Below the pieces are notes generated by a model. It was given only the letters and a program-made list of their open reading frames with translations. It did no database searches and was not told the origin of the DNA. DNA of 64,000 nt from Cenococcum geophilum 1.58. Its lineage: Eukaryota > Ascomycota > Dothideomycetes > Gloniales > Gloniaceae. Location: positions 1,276,367 to 1,340,366 of the forward strand of contig KV748198.1 of NCBI GenBank assembly GCA_001692895.1, read 5' to 3'. Below are positions 56,385 to 64,000 of the stretch, piece by piece (position 1 is the first letter of the stretch; each line of letters begins with the position of its first letter). The translations under genes and the position numbers were made by a program.

Positions 56385-56663
56385 TTACCTCGGATTGTAA
56401 CAAGCCACTTCAACATAATTTCGTGATAGGAGACACTGACTGCCGGAAGAACAGCATATGGATTCTGCATCATTTCGAAAGGCGGCATTGTAGACTGGAG
56501 GACCTCTGTTGAAGTTGCTCAAACCAGTTCGGTGACATATTATTGCTTTCCCACCATTTGGCAGGTTGGGCTTGCAGACCTCGTCGATGTTATTCAGAGC
56601 ATTAGCGAGGATACCAACGGTAAAAATCAGTGCGGTCGAGATTAGAAAGATTGATCGTTGCAT
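56385..56663 (-). CDS. Small secreted cysteine-rich protein
   Basis: 92 aa from the ATG at 56663. Seen: a classical signal peptide (MQRSIFLISTALIFTVGILA, then NA), predicted cleavage near residue 22, and a mature part of about 70 residues with six cysteines in the order C, C, CC, C, C (EVCKP, IICHR, SICCSS, QCLL, VACYN). Such spacing suits two or three disulfides. The stop TAA lies inside a perfect donor (GAG|GTAAGC); splicing to the CCAG near 56336 would change only the last residue before a stop, so the protein length hardly depends on it. Small secreted cysteine-rich proteins are common in fungi, some act as effectors or antimicrobials; nothing in the sequence decides. Upstream bases to about 56700 are AT-rich. 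Confidence 0.62.
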   Translation of the reverse strand: MQRSIFLISTALIFTVGILANALNNIDEVCKPNLPNGGKAIICHRTGLSNFNRGPPVYNAAFRNDAESICCSSGSQCLLSRNYVEVACYNPR

Positions 56664-57002
56664 TATTGATAATGATTTGGATTTTTAATTCGGAAGATAT
56701 GGAAAATCGAATATAAGTGGGTAGGAAGAATATCGGGTGAAAGAAAGAGTAACTGAAGGGGAGTTCGAGTTTAAATGTTTCCTAGATGTTCTCCTTACAC
56801 TCACCCGTGCCAAGAATTCATCTGGCGCCTCGATGCATAATTGTTCTCATACCCAACACCTGATTGGCAGGATAAGATGAAAACTGAGCTCAACTGGTAC
56901 AAAATGGAGAGTGCAATAGCTATTTTTAACCGACAAATAAGAAATACAACTTCTTTGCTGTCATGTTCGGCTGGCCGTTGAGGGTTTGTGGTTATTCTTG
57001 AC

Positions 57003-57075
57003 GCTGAACTCGCGTTGCCGCTGAGGCTGAACTTGCGTTGCCGCTGATGCTGAACTCGTATTGCCGCTGAGGCTG
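57003..57075. repeat. 23-bp tandem repeat, about 3.2 units
   Basis: GCTGAACTCGCGTTGCCGCT plus GAG/GAT, repeated at 57003, 57026 and 57049. Unit length is not a multiple of three, so any reading frame shifts between units. Confidence 0.85.
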
Positions 57076-58011
57076 AATTTACCAAGGTGGCTCTGCTATT
57101 CAGTAGACGAAGAGTCGACAGGTTTAAAGACGAGCTTGGATGAAGAGACTGGTAAAACTTGTGCTGGATCATTTATTGTAGACTTATTTTCGCCTTAAGA
57201 ACCGTAAGTATGCATACTAGAGGTAATCGTTTAGTTAGCTTACGACTTGAGATCCGCGGTGTTGCCAAAAAGGGTAAACGAAGTGGCGCGAGCGCCACAT
57301 TTTGTTAGAGTATGCTGTGCTTGACCAATCGTGATCTCTGGTCATTTAGTTGAATCTCTAGAATTGAATTATCCGTACGAACCAGTAAATTGGTGGTGAT
57401 GGTGGTAACAATAACGGCGGCGATGGCGGAGGCGGTGGCATGCGTAATAAGATTAGAGAATGGGATGATGGAGAGGTGAGGATATTGGGGGGAGTTTTGA
57501 TAATTGAAGAAAGGATATGGAAAAGATGGGGTTAGTGGATGAGGATAACGGCGATGGCAGCGATAATAGCCAGCGGTGGTAGCAGGGAAGATGGGTATGG
57601 GGGCAAATAATGGATATAGCGGCTGTAATGGCCAGGTTTGGTGGTTGCGGTGGTAATAGCAGGGATAATTGATTTGGAGAATTGGGTTGGTAGGCGGTGA
57701 CAATTGAAAGAGAATGAAAGTTTCCCTGGGCGGGAACATCTTTGGAATTGGGAGAGTCTAAACAATGTGCAAGGATGCCAAGGTTGAGGTCAATCTTGGG
57801 GAATTTTGAGCCGCTTTCGTGATCAAGCTTACCAAAATCCACGGACTTGCTAATGACCTTCAACCTGATCGGATGACATCCCTGATCACAAGTAAGGAGG
57901 ACTATCCGTCCCTTGCTAAGCTGCTGTGAATTCCCTGCTTTTTCCTACTAAGAGTAATTGCTCTGAAGATATCTCCACTTTGCGATCAGCAGCAGTACCT
58001 GAAGGTACCTG

Positions 58012-58127
58012 AAGGTACAACTGGGCACGGGTGCACAGCCACCTGTGTCCGGAAATGGTCGCCGCTTAAAAAAGTTAACTCAAAATCTAGCGACACGCAA
58101 TTCGCCTTTTACTGTATACGCGCACGG
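58012..58127. repeat. Dispersed repeat end, inverted copy of 19103-19200
   Basis: Shares CTAGCGACACGCAATTCGCC, the TTTTACTGTAT that follows, and GGTGCACAGCCACCTGTGTC-like bases with the inverted copy. Probably the end of a DNA transposon or MITE; its other boundary is not clear. Confidence 0.5.
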
Positions 58128-58306
58128 GACTAAAGTTTATCTAGTATAAGATTTTGCAACGTGGCTTATTTTAACACTAGCCAAGTTTTCTCTAACACTC
58201 CCCGAGGTTCGGACTCTTAAGAACGTCATTCCTTAGAACCAGCTCGCAAAAATTCACTAAGCAAGATTTAAAATTAATTTAATTCCGATTGAACATTCTC
58301 TCCACC

Positions 58307-59223
58307 ATGGCTGCCAGTCCGACCATTGATTGGACGAAATGGGAGCCAGCCGGGGAAGGAGACGGTATAAAATCCAGCTTGCACTCATTCTCAAATCTCA
58401 GCATCATCATTGAATTGAGGGATATTGAATTGACATCTCTAAGTCCGCTCACCATGTCTAATGATCAACGCCCTCGCAAACCACTACATCCTCCCACACT
58501 CCGGTAAAGGGATCACTAAAGCTATGGCCGTCGACGCGCTCACCAAATCCATCAACCTCGACTCCTCCATTGCCAACGTCTTCGCCTCTGTCGCTGTTAC
58601 CGCCAACCCAGACCACAGCGCTCATTACTTTGATCTCGATCAGGTCGACAAACATGGTCTCATTGAACATGACGTCTCGCTTTCTCGCAACGATATTGCG
58701 TTTGGAGATAATCATAGCTTTGATAAGAGTATCTGGGAGAAGGTGATGGAGACATACGGCGATGCGGCAGAGACGAGCTTTGAGCTTGCGAGTAAGGCTA
58801 GGTATGGTCGACTTATGGCGAGTAAGAAAGCGCATAAGGAAGCGGGGAAGGATTTTGAGTATGGGATTAAGGAGTTTATTCTTAGCTATGGAGAGTCTGC
58901 TTTATTTTTGGGTTCACTTGGAAGTCCGAAGGAGGGGAAGATCCCGCTTGAGTATCTGAGGGTTCTATTTCGTAAGTAGTTCGCTTGTCTAAAGGAGGTG
59001 GAAGCTGACGATATTCTAAGAAGATGAGAGAGTTCCGTACAAGGAGGGCTGGAGACCGAGCAGCAGGCCGATCACACAGTCTGATATAAGCCACATGATT
59101 TTCAGTCTGATTGCCGCGAATGAGCACAAGGCAGCTGAGGCGGCTGATGTGGGTTTGGGGACGGTGCATGCTGTTACCAGTGCCTTGACCAGCATCCTTC
59201 CTTCATATTGCACCATAATGTGA
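58307..59223 (+). CDS. Heme-thiolate peroxidase (chloroperoxidase / peroxygenase family)
   Basis: Exons 58307-58364, 58444-58971 and 59021-59223 give 262 aa in frame; introns of 79 and 49 bp, the second with GTAAGT donor and CTGAC branch point. Seen: the proximal Cys ligand at residue 24 in RSPCLMINALANH (usual form PCP; the second Pro is Leu here), the acid-base motif EHD at 94-96 (LIEHDVSLSRND), followed by the conserved FGDNHSF region, and a C-terminal helix with MIFSLIAANEHKA. These define the Peroxidase_2 family, which uses heme and H2O2 to halogenate, oxidise or oxygenate organic substrates. Length fits the short (about 260 aa) family. There is no signal peptide, unlike many secreted members, so it may be intracellular. 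All conserved motifs are present: probably functional. No clustered biosynthetic genes nearby. Confidence 0.93.
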
Positions 59224-60038
59224 TGAGCGGTTTGTAGCGCTGGAGGAGATTTATTCTTCTTTCGAAGTAAAGTGTATTTCATGGTTCTGCAAGATCGACA
59301 GGGTTTGATACGAATTTCCGGCCTTTCGAGCGTTTTGCAACAGTACATTCTTTTCACCTTAAATACACGCTTAATAGGTTCTGACTCTTCATGATATGCT
59401 TGGCGAAATGAAAGGTAGAGTGTAGATCCAGAGGGGTTTGCACCAAAAATCAGAATCTGTGATGGGTCCAAGGAGAAACTTGGGTTCACAGCGAATTACT
59501 CGTTGAGAAGCATGGGGAAGAATCAACCACATTCATGTTCTCAAGTCCATGACCATTCTATTCATCCTATGTTTTAAAAAAGGGCAAACCCGTGTTCCTC
59601 AATGATAGTAGTTATAAGCGGGCCCCTTCGTCTTCCTCCGCGCTTCATCCAACGCCTTAAAAACTGTGAGTGAATGATCAGGTGACTTTCATACTTTGTG
59701 AATAGTCTTGTGTAAGTAGCTGAAGTTAGAGCTTTGATTATAAATCTCTTTCTCTTCTTGTACCGTGTTTTTCAAAATATCGGTAAAAATCGCCGAGCCG
59801 CACGACGCGTATCACCCCCCCCCTAATCAGAACAATACACCATCTATAGGCTCACTAATATAACACTATGTTTAAAAAATGGAAGCTTATTTTGTAGCTC
59901 TATTCTAGGGCTATAAAATAATCCCTTATTTATATAATTTAGGGCTATTTTAGTACAGTTATAGGGGGTGCTTATTTTAAGTAGTCTTAGCGAGCTAAGA
60001 CCCTTTTACCAAGGAGCTTACGTAACCTCCTTAGCGAG
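59224..60038. other. Intergenic, becoming RIP-degraded repeat towards 60038
   Basis: To about 59800 ordinary sequence; a 157-codon minus-strand frame (59016-59489) overlaps the last peroxidase exon antisense and is not considered a gene. After CACCCCCCCCCTAATC (59814) the sequence is AT-rich and repeat-like with no identifiable family. Confidence 0.4.
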
Positions 60039-60109
60039 CTTAGACGTGGTTTTTTAGCTAGCGTTAGAATAACCTACGCCGTCTTCCGAATTGCAAAATT
60101 ACGTCTAAG
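60039..60109 (+). mobile_element. Hairpin MITE, copy M3 (71 bp)
   Basis: Inverted copy of M1 (8592-8662), same length; CTTAGACGTGG to ACGTCTAAG. Preceded by ACCTCCTTAGCGAG and followed by GCACTTTGGTTACC, whose GGTTACC is also the start of the next element's left flank. Confidence 0.75.
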
Positions 60110-60131
60110 GCACTTTGGTTACCTTAGCAAG

Positions 60132-60199
60132 CTTAAACTAGCATTAATTAGCGGATATCGCTAACCTTTTTTATTAAAAAGCTAATTCTATAGTTTAAG
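60132..60199 (+). mobile_element. Hairpin MITE, copy M5 (68 bp, RIPed)
   Basis: CTTAAACTAG to CTATAGTTTAAG, preceded by GGTTACCTTAGCAAG. Interior AGCGGATATCGCTAACC matches M4 (16230-16303) inverted; CTTAAAC is CTTAGAC with a G-to-A change. Confidence 0.7.
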
Positions 60200-60734
60200 G
60201 GATCTTTATAATATTTATTAAGCGGTTTAACTTCTTTTATATATAGAGTAGTCGCCTTCTTTAATAAAATCTATCTATACTTCTATAATAGCTATAATTT
60301 TAGAAATGCCATTAAATTAGTCTATAGAAGTAGCTTTATAATCGATTAATATATCTACTCTATTAGCCTCCACGATATTAAGTAGAAAGCTTTGCTAAAT
60401 AGATATTATATTAATAGTTAAATCGCCTACACCTACTATAAATATAACACTAATTAACCGGCGGACGCCTATTTAAACGCTAGTGTTATAGGACGTAGGT
60501 AGTAGCTATAAAGCGTATGTATTTAAGGAGTCTACAAGACGTTACGCGATCGATCGTAAGGGTCGAGGGCGTAAGGAGGTGATATACCTACGCGTAGCTA
60601 TTATAGTTTTCTTATCGACTGCAACTCGCTTCCAGATAAGAGCCTCCCACATCAAAATATCGTCTTTGTATACAAATTCTCATACAAATCAAATATAATC
60701 ATATGCGCATACTTTCTTAACTCTATTTTCTCAC
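60200..60734. other. Degraded repeat plus 5' flank of the Tc1-type element
   Basis: 60205-60470 is RIPed and weakly similar (minus strand) to the duplicated block at 9655-9975. 60600-60734 is less damaged and leads into the transposase start. No gene. Confidence 0.4.
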
Positions 60735-62242
60735 CATGAGCCTAAGGCTTCCTCCCTACCGTGTCTGGCAGATCTGCGTCGCCTTATACTATAGCTAGGC
60801 AGTTAAATAGATTATTACAGCCACTTAAATACATAAGACGACGATATACTATATTAGAACATCCTTAGATATATAGGGGACTCCTTATTTACTAAGCCTT
60901 GCTAAAATAGGGAGGCCTTAAGTTTTTACTACTTTATATAAAAATATACGTAACAATTAACGTTATAGTATTTAGTTAATTTCTAACCAATTTTAATATA
61001 GGCTCTCCTTGCATTTCTTATCGATTAGCTAACTACCTTCCTTAATAAAATAGCCTAGTTCCTATATAATGAATTTAATATAATTATAGGCCTCTTAATT
61101 ATTTAAAAGACACTTTCACGCCTTTAGTAGAGCAGGAAGGTAGTATAAAGAAAAGCGCTTAATGTTACGGACGCTTTAAGTACGATGTTACGACTACTTG
61201 GAGAAGAGTCGGAAGAAGCTAGTTGGTTGATACAGGCACGGTCCAGGATGGAACCCGTGGAACCATGTGACGAGGAATGGTAAGCAGAGTCACGTGATGT
61301 GATCTGTGTGATCTGTGTGATCTGTGAGATCTGTGAGATCTGTCGCAGAGCGAGCAGAGCAGACAGAGCAGACAGAGCAACAACTTTCTTAGGAGTACGG
61401 TTGTGTATTTAAGGACCCTCAGTCCCTACCTAGATAGTTCCTTCCTCGTAGTAATTCTCAGAATACAATTGGAGTTAATCTGTTGGGCAACCACTCCACC
61501 AGTTGTTATTACGTTGTTGACTTTTGTACTTGCATTTCCTACACACCTAGCCCATTGACGAACCCATCGTAGTTCTTGCTACAAGGTTCCGTTACACTTA
61601 AGTGGGTAAAGGATCTACGTTCCTTATAAAAGGGACGCTAGATCGCATAGGATATTTACTAATTAGTATTTATTAATAAATTAGGAGCTAATAAGAGAAC
61701 TAGGTATAGGAAGTTTAAGTAAAGTCCTATTAATCTACCTGTAATTAAGGTGTCTTTAATTCAACGCTCTAAGCGGTGGAGTATACTACCAGCCTATACT
61801 TATAATGGCTTCCTTAAGGGGACGTTAATATATTAAGGCTCTATTACTACTAAAATATTTAACGCTTAGATTAAGGCTGTAGTTTTACTATAGTATACAC
61901 CTAGTATAATCTTAATTATAGATAACGCATTAATTTACAGGAATTAGGTAGGGGAGTTAAATTGGATAAGTATATATATAAAAGTTAATAGGAAGTAGGA
62001 GCTCCGAACTCTCTATAAGAGAGTCAGCGTCTATATAGAGTATCTACTACTATATTCTCTAGAGTTTAACCTAATTAAGCTTACTTTTTACAACCTTAAG
62101 ACGTAGGTTTGACACAATATTTACAGCCTTAGTAACTATATAGACTTTAAAAGCTTTTTAAGATTTAGTATATAAAATATAGGTAATTATATAGCTGCGC
62201 AATTGTATTTCCAGTACGCAGGTTATCTAGTAGTTAACTAAT
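60735..62242 (+). pseudogene. Tc1/mariner-type (DDE_3) transposase, split by a solo LTR
   Basis: ATG at 60735 (MSLRLPPYRVWQICVALYYS), then RIP stops. After removing the LTR (61163-61596) the frame continues with HTH and catalytic parts: an LKGTL..GSI stretch, ILIIDNALIYRN near 61910-61945 (second catalytic Asp), then the third-acid region near 62020-62070 (EYLLLYSLEFNLIKLTFYNL, where PPYSPD.NPIE is usual) and a C-terminal FLRFSI..NIGNY. Order and spacing match fungal Tc1/mariner/IS630-type transposases. Not functional. Confidence 0.78.
61163..61596 (+). mobile_element. Solo LTR of the Gypsy 1 family, 434 bp, TSD CTTAA
   Basis: TGTTACGGACGC to CCGTTACA with CTTAA at 61158-61162 and 61597-61601. 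Same family as the 423-bp LTRs of Gypsy 1, but with few RIP changes; it shows what that LTR looked like before mutation. Includes a short repeat (TGTGATCTGTGTGATCTGTG, then GAGCAGACAGAGCAGACA) at about 61293-61378 that explains most of the length difference. Confidence 0.92.
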
Positions 62243-62672
62243 GTATTCTATGGGCGACCCGTCCACACGGGCGACCCGTCCATCTACCTACCCCACCAAA
62301 AATCAGAAAACCCACACCTTAATATCTTAACAACCACTAAATAATAAATTCTAATAATTTAGATTTAGGCTTTTATATATACTTTATAGCTTCTATTAAA
62401 TTTATATAATAAATAGTTGAGTAGTTTTTAAAATATAGTGATTTAGCCTCATTTTCGCCCCTAAATTGTAATATCTTAAAAACCACTTAACTATTTATTA
62501 TGCAACTCTAATAGAAGCTATAAAGTATATATAAAAGCCTAAATCCAAATTATTAGAATTTATTATTAAGTGGTTGTTAAGATATTAAGGTGCGAGTTTT
62601 TTTATTTTTGGTGGGGTAGGCGGGTAGATAGGTCACCCATATAAACGGGTCGCCCGTGGAATACGTTAGTTA
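62235..62672. mobile_element. Palindromic foldback element, 438 bp
   Basis: Two arms of about 205 bp, almost perfect inverted copies: left TAACTAATGTATTC..GGGCGACCCGT..CCTACCCCACCAAAAAT..CTTAATATCTTAACAACCAC, right the reverse. The loop is about 30 bp (near 62440-62470). GGGCGACCCGTCC is directly repeated near each tip. No coding capacity. The transcript would fold into a long hairpin. Confidence 0.85.
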
Positions 62673-62675
62673 GTA

Positions 62676-62832
62676 TTGGTTACACAAGGGGATATTACGT
62701 AGCTACGGTTCATAGATAGTATAATGATTGTTCTGTTAATTCTTCTTGAAGAAAGGGGTAAGGAACTTTAGGTTCCTCACCACGCTAGTGCCGCGGCGGC
62801 ATGTGACGGCAACTTGCCGCACGTAACGGCTT
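62676..62832 (-). repeat. Copia LTR fragment
   Basis: Inverted copy of about 3330-3490 of the Copia LTR (GGTGAGGAACCTAAAGTTCC, CCGCCGCGGCACTAGCGTGG), here with little RIP. Cut on both sides, by the foldback at 62672 and by the M6 hairpin element. Confidence 0.75.
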
Positions 62833-62843
62833 AACTCAGTATG

Positions 62844-62937
62844 CTCAGACTAAGAAACCGATGAATATCCGCTGCGCGGATAATCGAATATCCGTAAGCT
62901 AACCTATTCGATTGATCTATCTGTTTCTTAGTCTAAG
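62844..62937. mobile_element. Hairpin MITE, copy M6 (94 bp)
   Basis: CTCAGACTAAGAAACCGAT to GTTTCTTAGTCTAAG, preceded by TTAACTCAGTATG and followed by CCACTTTGGCAAG, i.e. the shared flanks with a third kind of inner arm. Interior has GAATATCCGCTGCGCGGATA, a smaller palindrome. Confidence 0.7.
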
Positions 62938-64000
62938 CCACTTTGGCAAGCTTTTAGAAGCTAAGCCGGTCTATTTATATAAGGCAAACCATTAACTTTA
63001 ATAAAATTAATATAAGTAACCGCCACGTCTATTATCCTATTAATACCTATATTAGAATTGCCTTAATTAGCTCTCTAATTAATGGATTTTCTAGAACTAA
63101 CTGCTAGCCATGGGCGTATCTAAAAGGCGTTAAAGAAACCCCTCTATTTCGTCTAGCAGGAGCCAGTCTTCTTAAGCTTTTAATAATAAACTACCCTCTT
63201 TATTAACTAATACCGCTAGAGGATTAAGAGATATAGCGGATATAGTGCCCAAGGGCATTAGCCGTCTTGTCCCACCCCTATTGTCTCCCCTATTATCTCC
63301 CCCGTTATCTCCCCTATCGCTATCCATAGCTTAATAGCGGTCCTTAATAGCCTACTTACTACTGCTAAAACTATATAGATCCCTAAGAGGATAAAGAAGT
63401 AGGAGTTAATAAAATACCCGCAATATCCGCAATATCCGCTAAGAAGATATCTGCTACAGAGAAGGTCTAGGTAATTATTAACCGTCTTAGGCTATAGCGG
63501 ATGTCTATAGGAGACCTAGCGCTTAAATAGATTATAATGGCTAAAGGTTTACGCAAGGCACTAAAGAAAAAAAGAGTAAGGGAGTTCCTTAATAAACTCC
63601 TAAAGGATACTAATATCCTAAATATCTATACTAAAGAGATAAAGAAGCGCGGTATAGTAGGTGCTAGTATTACTCTTACTATCTAGGGAGAGCTTAAAGA
63701 GCTAAGGGAGAAAGAGTTACTATTTAGCAGCTTTAACCAATATGCGGATATTAAGCAGCTTAACCTTAGGCAGTGCTATTAAGCCGTAAAGACTTACGCA
63801 CCTATACTAGAGCATATAATTACAGTATATTAAGAGGGTTAACGCAAATATTCTTTATATAAAGGCCGTGCGGTTCTAATAGCTTCTATGCTTATATTTA
63901 GCCTTTTATAAAACTCCGCAAACTATATCCTATGGCTGCTAGGGATATATCTCTAAGCTAATAGCGTTAAGCGCTGTGTGCTTTCTATACTCTATAGGCT
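62938..64000 (+). pseudogene. Degraded repeat ORF, truncated by the window end
   Basis: From about 63460 to 64000 one + frame reads protein-like sequence with stops at glutamine positions: RKALKKKRVREFLNKLLKD, LREKELLFSSFNQYADIKQL, then CVLSILYRL at the edge. The later part resembles the N-terminal region of large fungal repeat proteins with a DUF6589-type domain, but I am not sure. 62938-63460 is RIPed sequence without a clear frame. The element continues beyond the window. Confidence 0.4.

Larger units (their letters stand above)
56664..58306. other. Long stretch without a supported gene
   Basis: Contains a 23-bp tandem repeat (57003-57075), an open minus-strand region of biased composition (57305-57863) and a dispersed repeat end (58012-58127). 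Open frames of 123-144 codons on the minus strand are Pro/Ser/Ile-rich with overlapping alternatives in different frames and no known domain, so I do not call them genes. The last 200 bp presumably include the peroxidase promoter. Confidence 0.45.

Noticed and set aside
57305-57863. Overlapping minus-strand ORFs of 77-144 codons
   Set aside because: Compositionally biased (Pro/Ser/Ile), in several frames at once, no domain and no consistent splice model.
59016-59489. 157-codon minus-strand ORF
   Set aside because: Antisense to the last peroxidase exon and its downstream region; no recognisable feature.
1-64000. tRNA, rRNA or mitochondrial DNA insertions
   Set aside because: I looked for cloverleaf-like GC blocks and rRNA landmarks and found none I could support; AT-rich parts are explained by RIP.

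Overview
This window is typical of a repeat-rich, RIP-affected part of the genome of a filamentous ascomycete (Pezizomycotina). The evidence is short GT..AG introns with GTAAGT-like donors and CTAAC/CTGAC branch points, fungal gene families (heme-thiolate peroxidase, patatin-like phospholipase, WD40 protein, membrane-anchored lectin, small secreted protein), and many transposon copies whose CpA/TpG dinucleotides have largely become TpA (repeat-induced point mutation, RIP). Runs of N show it is a draft assembly. Nothing here is bacterial or phage-like, and I found no rRNA, tRNA or CRISPR. The species cannot be named from the sequence.

Layout. 1-3517: RIP-degraded Ty1/Copia pol plus LTR. 3518-7335: satellite of about 0.4-0.5 kb units, interrupted by a 5'-truncated LINE with a 14-bp target duplication. 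7336-10025: degraded repeats, tiny hairpin elements and an un-RIPed solo LTR. 10026-16228: tandem pair of Crypton (tyrosine recombinase) elements, family A, one carrying a foldback element. 16334-17928: membrane-anchored lectin gene. 18315-18976: pogo/Fot-like transposase fragment carrying a hAT-type MITE. 19831-25123: gene island with a seven-exon gene of unknown function, a WD40 gene and a patatin gene.

25238-46572 is a nested block. A MULE with 142-bp TIRs stands 115 bp upstream of the patatin start codon and is split by a chromovirus (Gypsy 1, 7.9 kb). A third Crypton A copy follows, split by a second chromovirus (Gypsy 2, 8.1 kb), whose reverse transcriptase is itself split by a 2.2-kb hAT-like element made largely of minisatellites. 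A Copia-type LTR ends the block. 46818-47271: piggyBac-like transposase remnant. 47359-54166: tandem pair of a second Crypton family (B). 54456-55551: non-autonomous hAT element containing a TA-flanked MITE. 55728-55919: solo LTR. 56385-56663: small secreted cysteine-rich protein. 58307-59223: three-exon heme-thiolate peroxidase. 60039-64000: hairpin elements, a Tc1/mariner-type transposase split by a solo LTR, a 438-bp palindromic foldback, a Copia LTR fragment and a further degraded repeat ORF that runs off the window.

The host genes do not form an obvious pathway or cluster; they look like accessory genes (recognition, lipid hydrolysis, oxidation, secretion) scattered in transposon territory. 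The most notable structures are the two tandem Crypton arrays with short repeated cores at their junctions, and a family of 70-94-bp hairpin elements with conserved flanks, one of which appears to be the integration target of Crypton A. All family assignments rest on reading motifs by eye; no database search was possible.
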